Assembly: GCA_002315795.1 (NCBI GenBank)
Contig: DCIF01000130.1
Span: 1,065 to 25,626 of the forward strand
Length of the DNA: 24,562 nt
Reading direction: 5' to 3'
Origin: Bacteroidales bacterium UBA1733
GTDB lineage: Bacteria > Bacteroidota > Bacteroidia > Bacteroidales > UBA3663
The notes under the pieces are model-generated. The model was not told the origin of the DNA and made no database searches. It saw nothing but the letters and a program-made list of their open reading frames with translations. Below are positions 8,307 through 17,003 of this stretch, one piece after another. Position 1 is the first letter of the stretch, and each line of letters opens with the position of its first letter. The translations under genes were made by a program, and so were the position numbers.

Positions 8307-11262
8307 ATGCATTGACCTTCTTAGCAGCCTTCTTGCCCATTACATAGTAAGCGCAAGGAACTGCAAGGAAGATGGTAGTCAATGGGTCGACAACGATACC
8401 GAGCAACATAGCGAAGATGAAGCTCTGGATAGATGCACCGCCGAAGAAGAAGATTACTACCAATACCAGGAGGGTAGAGATAGAAGTATTCAACGTACGT
8501 GGCATGGTAGCGTTGAGCGCCTCGTTGATGACATTGTAGCGATCCTTGTTAGGATAAAGGGTGCTCACCTCACGGATACGGTCGAATACGACCACGATAT
8601 CGTTGATAGAGTAACCGATAACGGTAAGGATAGCTGCGATGAATGCCTGGTCGATCTCCATTGAGAATGGCATGATGCCTGGGAGCAAGCAGTAGAGACC
8701 AAGGATTACCAAGGTGTTAGCTGCAAGACCTGCGATAGCACCGATAGAGAAGGCTACGTTGCGGAAACGAACGAGGATGTAGAGTGCGATAGCAATGAGC
8801 GACAGAAGCACTGCAATGATAGCACCATAGGTGATGTCCTCAGCAATAGAAGGACCTACCTTCTGAGTAGATGGGATATAGTCCTCATTGTTGAAGCTAT
8901 CGAAATCACCATTTACATAACCAAGCTCCTTGCCTGCCTCGTAGATAGCCTTCTTCATGGTGAGGTTAGCCTCTGCGTCGTCAGTAGCGTTGAGAGCGAA
9001 GTTGGTGGTGATACGTACCTGATTGGCACGGCTGATGGTGATGACCTTGATAGAAGCACCCTCGAGTGATGCGTTCTGCTCGAGCTTCTCAGAGATAGCC
9101 TGGTTGTCAACAGCAGCAACGTCGTTGTAAGCAACTACGTAGTTACGACCACCGGTGAAGTCGATACCCTTGTCAAGACCAGGGAAGAACATCAGGATGA
9201 GAGCAAGAACAGCTACAACAGCGTAAATCCATGAAGTGGTGTGGCCCTTCTTCACGAAGTCGATGCTGGTTGGCTTCAGGAGACCTGAGAGAGCACCAGT
9301 GAAGCTAAGACCCTTGAACCAGCCCTTAGCCAGAGCACCCTCAAGGAAGATGCGGCTCAGGAATACGGCACTTACGAACGAGGTGATGATACCTACGATG
9401 AAGGTAACGGCGAAACCACGGATAGGACCTGTACCGAAGTAGTAGAGGATGATACCTGTGAGGAGTGAAGTTACGTTAGCATCGAGGATGGCGCTGAATG
9501 CATTGCTGTAAGCAGCACTGACAGCAGTGCGGAGTGGCTTACCAGATGCAAGCTCTTCCTTGGCACGCTCGTAGATAAGTACGTTAGCATCCACTGCGAT
9601 ACCCATTGAGAGTACGATACCTGCGATACCTGAGAGGGTAAGCACAGCGTGGAAGCTTGAGAGGATACCGATGGTGAAGAATGCGTTGACCAAGAGGCAG
9701 ACGTCGGCAATCGAACCAGCTACTGTACCATAGAAGAGAATCATATAGATGAACAGGAGCACGAGCGCGATAAAGAATGAGATAACGCTCTGGCGGATTG
9801 ACTCAGCACCGAGGGTTGGACCAACGACGTCCTCTGATACGATGTTGACCTTAGCAGCCATCTTACCAGACTTGAGCACGTTAGCAAGGTCGTTAGCATC
9901 TTCAGTATCGAAGTCGCCAGTGATCTCTGAACGGCCACCGGTGATCTCAGTGTTGATGCGTGGAGCAGAATATACAACGTCATCGAGGACGATAGCTACA
10001 CACTTACCTACGTTCTCCTTGGTGATCTTAGCCCAAGACTTACCAGCCTCTGGGGTCATGGTCATGTTAACAACGTATGAGTTGTTGATCTGCTTGAACT
10101 CAGAACCAGCATCGGTAACGATGTCGCCACCCTTAGAAGCATCTGGAAGAGATGGATGACCGAGGTTGTCATGAGCCTTCAAAGCATAGAGCTGATAGTA
10201 GAGACCCTTCTCGTCAACAGCCTTAACGCTCCATGCGAGCTTGAGCTTGCGTGGGAACATATCCTTGTTAGCCTTGACAGCAAGGAGTTTGTTGATAGCA
10301 GCAGTATCGCTTGAGAGCGCGATAGCTACGATAGGACCCTGACCGCCCATTACCTGTACGCGGGCAGCAAGGCTGTTCTGCATAGCCTCAACCATTGCGA
10401 TTGAGTCGGTATTAGCAGCAGCAACCTCTGCCAGGAGAGAGTCGCCCTCTGCTACTGGAGCAGCCTCAGTGGCCTCAGCAGGAGCAGCAGCTGCTGCCTT
10501 CTGAGCCTCAGCGATGAGGATCTGCTGCAGACCACCTGCGATCTCCTCAGCCTGATAGGTCTCCCAGAACTCAAGGTTAGCAGAACCCTGGAGAAGCTTC
10601 TTTACACGCTCTGGCTCCTTAACGCCAGGAAGCTCGACCAGGATACGGCCAGCCTGCTGAAGGCGCTGGATGTTTGGAGCAACGACACCGAAACGGTCAA
10701 TACGGTTACGGAGTACGTTGAATGAGTTGGCAAGAGCATCGTCCATCTCCTTCTTGATGATGGAGATAACCTCTGAGTCGCTGGTATTCTTTGTGATCTT
10801 CTCCTTGAGCTGGTAGGTACTGAAGACATCAGCCAGCTTAGCAGAAGCATCGACCTTCTTGAAGTTTGCTGCGAAAGCGTCAACGAAAGCGTCACCGCTC
10901 TCTACCTCACCAGAGTTTGAAGTCATGTTCAGAGCCTCTACAAAAGTAGCGTTCTGAGCATTCTCAGCAGCGAGTGACTTAAGTACGTCAGCAACTGAAA
11001 TCTCGAGAATAACATTCATACCGCCCTTCAGGTCAAGACCGAGACCGATCTGCATTTCCTGAGCCTGCTTGAAGGTATAGCCGAACCATACATTCTCAGT
11101 AGCGATGGAATCCAAGTAGAACTTGGCTGGAGTACCTGTAGCCTCCTCGTAAGCTGCAGCCTTCTTCTCCTGGTGGCGAACCACAAACGAGAAAGAAATG
11201 TAGAAGGCACAGACAATGGCGAGAAGCCATGCAAGCACTGTTACGAATCCTTTGTTTTGCAT
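8305..11262 (-). CDS. secDF: Fused protein translocase subunit SecDF
   Basis: SecD and SecF form an inner-membrane unit that uses the proton gradient to help pull secreted proteins through SecYEG. Here both are one 985-residue chain, the normal arrangement in Bacteroidetes. An N-terminal membrane helix (about 8-28) precedes the SecD signature GLDLKGGMNV (about 74-83) and a large periplasmic domain. That domain contains an Ala/Glu-rich linker (about 255-290). SecD membrane helices follow, with GIAVDANVLIYERAKEE near 555-570. The SecF half begins with a new first helix and IDFTGGRNY near 700, and ends with the conserved NDIVVVFDRIRE near 887 and further membrane helices. ATG 11262 directly precedes the first helix. 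A strong promoter lies about 50 bp upstream, and the gene converges on nadB. Confidence 0.98.
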   Translation of the reverse strand: MQNKGFVTVLAWLLAIVCAFYISFSFVVRHQEKKAAAYEEATGTPAKFYLDSIATENVWFGYTFKQAQEMQIGLGLDLKGGMNVILEISVADVLKSLAAENAQNATFVEALNMTSNSGEVESGDAFVDAFAANFKKVDASAKLADVFSTYQLKEKITKNTSDSEVISIIKKEMDDALANSFNVLRNRIDRFGVVAPNIQRLQQAGRILVELPGVKEPERVKKLLQGSANLEFWETYQAEEIAGGLQQILIAEAQKAAAAAPAEATEAAPVAEGDSLLAEVAAANTDSIAMVEAMQNSLAARVQVMGGQGPIVAIALSSDTAAINKLLAVKANKDMFPRKLKLAWSVKAVDEKGLYYQLYALKAHDNLGHPSLPDASKGGDIVTDAGSEFKQINNSYVVNMTMTPEAGKSWAKITKENVGKCVAIVLDDVVYSAPRINTEITGGRSEITGDFDTEDANDLANVLKSGKMAAKVNIVSEDVVGPTLGAESIRQSVISFFIALVLLFIYMILFYGTVAGSIADVCLLVNAFFTIGILSSFHAVLTLSGIAGIVLSMGIAVDANVLIYERAKEELASGKPLRTAVSAAYSNAFSAILDANVTSLLTGIILYYFGTGPIRGFAVTFIVGIITSFVSAVFLSRIFLEGALAKGWFKGLSFTGALSGLLKPTSIDFVKKGHTTSWIYAVVAVLALILMFFPGLDKGIDFTGGRNYVVAYNDVAAVDNQAISEKLEQNASLEGASIKVITISRANQVRITTNFALNATDDAEANLTMKKAIYEAGKELGYVNGDFDSFNNEDYIPSTQKVGPSIAEDITYGAIIAVLLSLIAIALYILVRFRNVAFSIGAIAGLAANTLVILGLYCLLPGIMPFSMEIDQAFIAAILTVIGYSINDIVVVFDRIREVSTLYPNKDRYNVINEALNATMPRTLNTSISTLLVLVVIFFFGGASIQSFIFAMLLGIVVDPLTTIFLAVPCAYYVMGKKAAKKVNA

Positions 11263-11309
11263 TGTTGATATTTATTGATTTTTAAATAATTTTTCGCATA
11301 TTTCGGGCG

Positions 11310-11342
11310 CAAAGATAGTGAAAAATATTCAAAAGCAACAAA
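11310..11342 (-). promoter_or_regulatory. Promoter of secDF
   Basis: On the minus strand TATCTTTG (11317-11310) matches the -7 box and TTTG (11342-11339) the -33 box, 21 bp apart. The leader to ATG 11262 would be about 40 bases. Confidence 0.7.
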
Positions 11343-11375
11343 AAAAAGTTGAAAAATACACTTTTTGAGGCGTTT

Positions 11376-11409
11376 TTTGATTGATAATGATGTTTTTTGC
11401 GTATCTTCG
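11376..11409 (+). promoter_or_regulatory. Probable promoter of the lipoprotein-DUF3108 unit
   Basis: TTTG (11376-11379) and TATCTTCG (11402-11409, one mismatch to TAnnTTTG) are 22 bp apart. The likely transcription start then falls at or within a few bases of ATG 11414, leaving almost no leader. Confidence 0.5.
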
Positions 11410-11413
11410 CGAC

Positions 11414-13525
11414 ATGTTTCGACACTTTTTAAGACATAATAAAGGGCTTTTGGCACCTCTTTCCATCCTGTCGGTAGTAGGACTGATGGGGTGCGCCAGC
11501 ATCGGCAATCCCGGTGGTGGATGGTATGACGAGACCCCTCCGGTGCTGGTAAAAAGCAATCCGGCAGAAGGTGCCACAAACGTCAACAAACAAAAGATCA
11601 CGCTACGCTTTAACGAGAATGTCAAGCTCGATAAGGCCAACGATAAGCTCACCGTCTCTCCGCCTCAGGTCAAGAGTCCGGCCATCATGAGCAATGCCAA
11701 AACGGTGACCATAGAGCTGATGGACAGCCTGATTCCGAACACCACCTATACGCTGGATCTGGGCGATGCCATTCAGGACAACAACGAGGGAAATCCGTTA
11801 GAGAATTTCTCGCTTACGTTCTCTACAGGCGACCATATTGACACGATGAAAGTCAGTGGCGTGGTGCTGAATGCCGAAGATCTGGAACCCGTCACGGGCG
11901 CGTACGTAGGCATATATAAGGTATTTGATGACAACTCGCTGGTACAAGGCGACTCGCTGCATGGTGCAGATTCCATCATTGCGCTCTACCCTGATTCGGT
12001 ATTCATGCATCGCCCCTTTGAACGTGCAGGTAAGACCGATGCGTATGGCCGGTTTACCATCAGTGGTATCGCTCCTGGCCGCTATCGTCTCTATGGACTG
12101 ATGGATGGCAATACAGACTACAAATACAATGTCAGCACCGAAGATGTGGCTTTCCTTGACAGCCTCATCGTTCCGTCTATGGAGCCTTGCAAGATTCATG
12201 ACACCATCTGGAGCAAGCTCAATCTGCATAGCGTCGAGAAGGCCGTAAACAGCGATAAGAAAGGCAAACAGCTGATCGACACGCTGGCATACGACTCGAT
12301 CATCGTGCGCGATGGCTGGCGTTATCTGCCAGACAATCTGCAGTTGCGTATGTTCAACGAGGGGCACAACACCCTCTATCTTGACGACGTAATCTGGAAG
12401 GATTCTATCCACCTGAATGTACGTTTTGCTTCCCGTATGCCATCCCTGCCAGTCATTACTTTGCTTGACGAGGAAGAGCGTGGAGAGGCTGCAGTAGATA
12501 AGGACAGCTGGCTCATCTGCGAACCTAATCTGACCAACGATACGTTGACCTACTGGATTCGCGATTCGCTGGTCTATCAGCGTGATACTCTGGCTCTTTC
12601 TATGTCGTATCTGTTTACCAGAGACGGCAGGGATATACTCCGCACAGATACGATTTATCTGGAGAATCCACGTCCGAAGATAGACGAGAAACAGAAGGCC
12701 AAAGAGAAAGAAAAAGCCGAGAAGGAGAAGAAGAAAGAGAAGAAGCGCAAGAAAGGCAGAGACCTCGACGAAGCTAAGAAAGACTCCCTCCCTAAGACGA
12801 CCTTCATGAAGATGTCTTTGATGGCCAAGGGTGATCTGGATATTGGCGCTCGTCCGAAGATCGAGATGTCTGCGCCCTTAGACTCGCTGGATCTTGAAGG
12901 CCTGCATCTGTTGCAAGAGAAAGATTCTGCCTGGCACGAGATGAAGTACAGTCTGGTGCAAGACAGTCTCAACCTGCGTCTTTACACCCTGCATGCTATC
13001 CCTCATTTCTCGCCAGGAACCAGTTACCGCGTCATTGCCGACTCTGCTTCGATGCACGATGTCTATGGCAATCCGATAGACTCTACCTGCCTCTCTTTCA
13101 AAGAGAAGACGCCTGAAGACTATTCACACCTGCTGATTCGCGTAACCGGTGCACAGGAACCTGCTTTCGTGCAGTTACTCTCTGAGAAGGATGCGGTCGT
13201 GCAGCAGGTCACTGTCAAGCACGGACAAGCCAAGTTTGTCAACGTTCCTGAAGGCAAATACTATGCCCGTCTGGTGGAAGACCGTAATGGGAACAGCAAG
13301 TTCGACATCGGCTCTATCGTAGATCACATACAGCCTGAAGCCGTATTCTATATGAATACGTTGCTCGAGTTGCGCAAGAACTGGAACCTCGAACAGAGCT
13401 GGAATATCCACGCTTTGCCGCTCGATAAGCAGAAGCCAGAGACGCTTAAGAAGAATAAGCCGAAAGAGAAGACCGAGAAAAAGAGCAAGAACGAAGAGTA
13501 CAGAAATAAAATGAAGAAAAAGTAA
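11414..13525 (+). CDS. Lipoprotein with N-terminal Ig-like (Big_5) domain
   Basis: The protein begins with basic residues, a hydrophobic stretch and the lipobox GLMGC, so it should be lipidated and placed on the outer membrane or cell surface. The mature start, DETPPVLVKSNPAEGATNV, and the strand-rich region to FSLTFSTG match Big_5-type Ig-like domains. A carboxypeptidase-regulatory-like strand domain follows, from VSGVVLNAEDLEPVTGAYV through GRFTISGIAPGRYRLYGL. About 430 residues in is a dense lysine/glutamate tract (DNA about 12684-12762), and the C-terminus is again lysine-rich. I chose ATG 11414 because the frame upstream opens only with a TTG (11381) and two ATGs (11387, 11390) that lie inside the promoter spacer. 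The gene ends one base before the next start, indicating a two-gene operon. Such proteins are common in Bacteroidales; their function is unknown. Confidence 0.85.
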   Translation: MFRHFLRHNKGLLAPLSILSVVGLMGCASIGNPGGGWYDETPPVLVKSNPAEGATNVNKQKITLRFNENVKLDKANDKLTVSPPQVKSPAIMSNAKTVTIELMDSLIPNTTYTLDLGDAIQDNNEGNPLENFSLTFSTGDHIDTMKVSGVVLNAEDLEPVTGAYVGIYKVFDDNSLVQGDSLHGADSIIALYPDSVFMHRPFERAGKTDAYGRFTISGIAPGRYRLYGLMDGNTDYKYNVSTEDVAFLDSLIVPSMEPCKIHDTIWSKLNLHSVEKAVNSDKKGKQLIDTLAYDSIIVRDGWRYLPDNLQLRMFNEGHNTLYLDDVIWKDSIHLNVRFASRMPSLPVITLLDEEERGEAAVDKDSWLICEPNLTNDTLTYWIRDSLVYQRDTLALSMSYLFTRDGRDILRTDTIYLENPRPKIDEKQKAKEKEKAEKEKKKEKKRKKGRDLDEAKKDSLPKTTFMKMSLMAKGDLDIGARPKIEMSAPLDSLDLEGLHLLQEKDSAWHEMKYSLVQDSLNLRLYTLHAIPHFSPGTSYRVIADSASMHDVYGNPIDSTCLSFKEKTPEDYSHLLIRVTGAQEPAFVQLLSEKDAVVQQVTVKHGQAKFVNVPEGKYYARLVEDRNGNSKFDIGSIVDHIQPEAVFYMNTLLELRKNWNLEQSWNIHALPLDKQKPETLKKNKPKEKTEKKSKNEEYRNKMKKK

Positions 13526-13526
13526 A

Positions 13527-14351
13527 ATGAAGAAATTCCTGATATACCTCCTCATCGCCGTAAGCGTTTCAAGTCAGTTCCTGCCTGCCTCGGCAGACAA
13601 TAAACCCAGCGAGAAGGAACAGACCGAGAAACTCTCATACGATGTCTATTTTCATTTAGGATTCATCTGGGCCAAGGCCGGACGTGGCGACCTCTCTACC
13701 TTCAAGGAGACCTATGCCGACGGTACCACATTGACACAAGGGCACATGACAGGACAGTCGCTCAACATCGTAGAGCACATCATGAAGGTGCGCGATACGC
13801 TCGACACCTGGATCAACGATCAGATGATTCCTACTGAGTTCTACAAATTCACTCACGAAGGCAAGTATAACTGCATAGAGCACAACACGTTCTTCCCGAA
13901 GAAGAAAGATGCCTCAGGACTGCTGGAGCCAAAGAATATCGCCTCTTCTGAAGTGCGCGTGCACCGTTGGCTCAAGAAGGGCAAAGAGCCCGAAGAGAAC
14001 TGCGATACACTGCATAGGGTCAACGAACCGGCCTACGACATGCTCTCAGTTTTCTATAAGGTCCGTAGCCTTGACTTCGCCACCCTGCAGAAAGGCACTA
14101 AGATGAAATATGCCTGCTTCAGCGGACTGAAGAAAGATTGGATCAACGTCGAATTTCAAGGTGCTGAAGACATCGAGCTACGCAATGGCAAGCAGCATTC
14201 TGCCTACCTCGTCTATCTCACCTTTGCCACCAAAGGACAGGAAAGTACACCGCTCAAAGTCTGGCTCTCGAAGACCCAGGATCACCGCCCTCTCAAAGTC
14301 ATCATCGGACTGAAGCGTATCGGCAGTGTGCAGTGCGAGATTGTGGAATAA
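13527..14351 (+). CDS. DUF3108 domain-containing exported protein
   Basis: The 274-residue product has a signal peptide, MKKFLIYLLIAVSVSSQFLPASA, with likely cleavage after the last Ala, so it should be periplasmic. The rest is predicted mostly beta strand with the pattern of DUF3108: the LSYDVYFHLGFIWAKAGRG start, PTEFYKFTHEGKYNCIEHNTF in the middle and PLKVWLSKTQDHRPLKVI near the end. Family members resemble lipid-carrier beta folds, but no biochemical role is established. The start codon lies one base after the lipoprotein stop, so the two are probably translationally coupled and may work in one envelope process. The gene converges on the GH3 gene with a tandem-repeat spacer between them. 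Confidence 0.85.
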   Translation: MKKFLIYLLIAVSVSSQFLPASADNKPSEKEQTEKLSYDVYFHLGFIWAKAGRGDLSTFKETYADGTTLTQGHMTGQSLNIVEHIMKVRDTLDTWINDQMIPTEFYKFTHEGKYNCIEHNTFFPKKKDASGLLEPKNIASSEVRVHRWLKKGKEPEENCDTLHRVNEPAYDMLSVFYKVRSLDFATLQKGTKMKYACFSGLKKDWINVEFQGAEDIELRNGKQHSAYLVYLTFATKGQESTPLKVWLSKTQDHRPLKVIIGLKRIGSVQCEIVE

Positions 14352-14407
14352 CCTTTTGAATAGACTTTTCTATCTTCTGAAACAATGTTTTTGATTTTAC
14401 TTTCTCC

Positions 14408-14575
14408 TTTTCAAGGCCTTGAAAACCTCATTTGGATTTCCCGATGAGCTTTTCAGGGCCTTGAAAGCTCCATTTGGATTTCCTGATGAGCTTTTCAGAG
14501 CCTTGAAAACCCCTTTTGGATTTCCCGATGAGCTTTTCAGGGCCTTGAAAGCTCCATTTGATTTTACTGATACGG
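14408..14575. repeat. 42-bp tandem repeats, about four copies, each with an internal palindrome
   Basis: Units lie at 14408-14449, 14450-14491, 14492-14533 and a decayed fourth at 14534-14575. Each starts with a (near-)palindrome; in unit 1, TTTTCAAGG followed by CCTTGAAAA is perfect. Units 1 and 3 share GAAAACC and CCCGATG, while 2 and 4 share CAGGGCCTTGAAAGCTCC, implying an 84-bp dimer was duplicated. One plus-strand frame stays open and would read FGFPDELFRALKAP repeatedly, but it has no ATG or ribosome site, so I do not call a gene. The rest of the 250-bp spacer shows no clear T-tract terminator; the palindromes may end transcription from both sides. Confidence 0.85.
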
Positions 14576-14601
14576 AACAGCTGCTGGGCTATGTAGGCAC
14601 A

Positions 14602-16962
14602 TTACTTCTCAGCGAAAGTTGAGAAGTAAACCTCGCGCAGCGGTTTGGTGAAGACCTCACCGGTAAGGGTAACCTCCTGCTCCAGACGGATATCCTTCGA
14701 AGAAGCACCTACACGCACCAGATACTTGCCTGGAGCCACGTTCCACTGACCGTTGGCATAGTAGCCGAACTGCTCAACGTTGAGTGCACAGGTCAGGGTC
14801 TTGGTCTCACCAGGAGCCAGAGAGACACGGCCGAAGCCCTGGAGTGCAATAGGCTTAAGAAGCTCTTCGGCACCCTCGGCAGGAGAGAGATAGATCTGTG
14901 CTACCTCATCGGCCTGCATATTGCCGGTGTTCTTAATCTGGAAGGTGAGGTTAACTACCTGATCTGAAGTGGCGGCAGAGGCATCGGCCGAGAGATTCGC
15001 ATACTCAAAGGTAGTATAGCTGAGACCATAGCCAAAAGGCCATGCGATGCGTGGGTCATCGGCCGTAGAATAGTTATAGCAGACCATCTGATCCTTGATC
15101 TCACAGTTTGGATAGCTGACGCTGAGCTTAGCCGAAGGAGCCACATTGCCCAGGAGGATATCGGCCACAGCATTGCCACCCTCCTCGCCAGGATACCAGG
15201 CCTGGATGACGGCTGCACAACGGTCGGCAATCTTAGAGATGACCTGTGGACGACCGCCAAAGACGACGAGGATAACGGGCTTGCCAGTAGCCAGAAGCTG
15301 CTCTACATACTCTTCCTGACGACCAGGCAGACGCAGGGTCGGACGCTCGCGGTTCTCGCCACAGAGCAGTGGATTCTCGCCTACAGCAGCTATGATCACA
15401 TCGGCCTGCTTAGCCATCCTGAGGGCCTCAGCGGTATTGATCTCGTCTGGGTTGGTCACCTTACGGTCCAGGAGAGCGCGCATCCATTCTGCACGTGAGT
15501 CACCACCTTCTTCAATCCAGGTCTCAACGATCTCTGTCCAGTCACAGCCACGGCTGTAAGTGAGCTTCATGCCGTTTGGAAGTTTGCTCTCAAGACCCTC
15601 CTTGAGGTTGACGATCTTAGGAGAAAGTCCGTCTTCGGTCTTACACTGCCAGAAATAACGCATAGACTGATAGGTATAGTCGCCCATCATAGACCAGATG
15701 GTGTTGGCGTTAGGACCGGTGAGGAAAAGTGACGAGTGAGGAGTGAGGAGTGATGAACTGTTAGCTGCTGAAAGAGGAAGGATGCCATTGTTCTGAAGCA
15801 GGACGATGCTCTGTGTAGCCATCTCATAAGCCGTCTGGCGCTCTTCTGGAGTATCGAAGACGATGTGCTCCTGAGAGTAGAGGAACGGATGCTCATCGAA
15901 CATACCTACACGGAACTTATAGGTGAGTACGCGCTTTACGGCACGCTCAAAAGTTTCAGCAGAGACGAGGCCTTTCTCCATAGCTTCTGGCAGGTAGGCA
16001 TACATCTCACCGCGTGGGAAGTCAACGTCGGTACCTGCGTTGATAGAGGCAGCTGCACGGTGCAGATCATCGGCACACTCAGAAACCTGGTTGATGGCGG
16101 TATAGTCGCTCACCACCATGCCGTCAAAGCCGACATACTGGCGCAGAATATCTTCCAAAGCCTCAGGACTGGCGGCACAATGCTTACCGTGGAACTCATG
16201 ATAACCTGGCATGACTACCTTGCTACCGCCCAGACGGATCATGGCCTCATGAGGCATGAGGATCTCTTCCATCAGCTCTTTTTCTGCAGCATCACCACCG
16301 CCGCCATAGCCGAGATAATGCTTGCTGCAGGTACCTACACCTTTCTTGAGATCGCCCTGCTGCAGGCCACGCACGAAAGCCGTGCCGAAGATGGCATTGA
16401 CATAACCATCTTCACCATAAGACTCCTCCAGACGGTTGAACGAAGGTACGCGACAGACATCGACCATAGGAGAAAGTGAGAGCAAGCCGCCAATCTTGCG
16501 CATGGCAATGCCGGTCTGCAGGGCTTTCTTCTCGGCCAAATCTACGTTAAACGAACAAGCATAGCCAATCTGCTGCGGATACTGTGTAGCATAACGTGTA
16601 CAGACACCTGTGAGCACCTCTTCGTGGAAGAGTGCCGGAATACCGCTTGGCGTGTTCTGCATCAGCCAGGCCTGCATAGCAGCTACCTTGTCGCGGATCA
16701 GATTCGGATCATCGCCCATCTGGCTGGCATACTGTGAGAAGTGGCCAATGCCGTTGGCAAGTTCACGACGACATGCAGCGGTGTCAAGCTGGTTATCTTC
16801 GGTAAAGAAATCATTCAAATATGTACCACGGAGCTGAGCCAGGCGCTCCTCCTGAGTCATGCGGTTATAGAGCGCATCGACTTGCTGATCGATGCTCTGC
16901 TCTTTGGGTGTACATCCTACTAACATAATTGCGAGGGTTGATAAGATAAGGGGAGATCTCAT
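14602..16962 (-). CDS. Glycoside hydrolase family 3 lipoprotein (beta-glucosidase or beta-xylosidase)
   Basis: This 786-residue enzyme should release terminal beta-linked sugars from oligosaccharides. A lipobox (MLVGC, Cys17) predicts anchoring in the cell envelope. The N-terminal barrel domain contains CSKHYLGYG and the nucleophile in GMVVSDYTA (Asp286). The second domain holds the expected acid/base in LLCGENRER (Glu536) and RLPGRQEEYVEQLLATGKPV. A fibronectin-III-like domain (about 680-780) closes the chain, with no PA14 insert. Just after the first domain, residues about 399-411 (NSSSLLTPHSS) replace the usual short loop before TGPNAN and are encoded by short DNA repeats. It is last of three closely spaced genes, 41 bp after GH115. 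That pairing favours xylo-oligosaccharides, but glucosidase activity cannot be excluded. Confidence 0.93.
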   Translation of the reverse strand: MRSPLILSTLAIMLVGCTPKEQSIDQQVDALYNRMTQEERLAQLRGTYLNDFFTEDNQLDTAACRRELANGIGHFSQYASQMGDDPNLIRDKVAAMQAWLMQNTPSGIPALFHEEVLTGVCTRYATQYPQQIGYACSFNVDLAEKKALQTGIAMRKIGGLLSLSPMVDVCRVPSFNRLEESYGEDGYVNAIFGTAFVRGLQQGDLKKGVGTCSKHYLGYGGGGDAAEKELMEEILMPHEAMIRLGGSKVVMPGYHEFHGKHCAASPEALEDILRQYVGFDGMVVSDYTAINQVSECADDLHRAAASINAGTDVDFPRGEMYAYLPEAMEKGLVSAETFERAVKRVLTYKFRVGMFDEHPFLYSQEHIVFDTPEERQTAYEMATQSIVLLQNNGILPLSAANSSSLLTPHSSLFLTGPNANTIWSMMGDYTYQSMRYFWQCKTEDGLSPKIVNLKEGLESKLPNGMKLTYSRGCDWTEIVETWIEEGGDSRAEWMRALLDRKVTNPDEINTAEALRMAKQADVIIAAVGENPLLCGENRERPTLRLPGRQEEYVEQLLATGKPVILVVFGGRPQVISKIADRCAAVIQAWYPGEEGGNAVADILLGNVAPSAKLSVSYPNCEIKDQMVCYNYSTADDPRIAWPFGYGLSYTTFEYANLSADASAATSDQVVNLTFQIKNTGNMQADEVAQIYLSPAEGAEELLKPIALQGFGRVSLAPGETKTLTCALNVEQFGYYANGQWNVAPGKYLVRVGASSKDIRLEQEVTLTGEVFTKPLREVYFSTFAEK
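15729..15757 (-). repeat. Short CAC-rich direct repeat inside the GH3 gene
   Basis: Read on the minus strand, the stretch consists of CACTCCT, CACTCCT, CACTCGT and CACTTTT units with a 7-base period. It is in frame and adds a Ser/Leu/Thr-rich loop to the enzyme. Similar TCACTTTT-type simple repeats appear in the spacer at 16963-17003. Confidence 0.65.
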
Positions 16963-17003
16963 TTTAAATGTAAAATGAAAAGTGTAAAAAGTGAAATGTG
17001 GAA

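Noticed and set aside
14408..14575. CRISPR-like array
   Set aside because: The would-be spacers are as similar to each other as the palindromic parts, so it is a plain tandem repeat. No cas genes are present.
14395..14622. Plus-strand open frame through the tandem repeats encoding a repeated FGFPDELFRALKAP peptide
   Set aside because: It has no ATG (only TTG), no ribosome-binding site and no promoter. It is open because the 42-bp unit is a multiple of three, and it runs into the 3' end of GH3 on the other strand.
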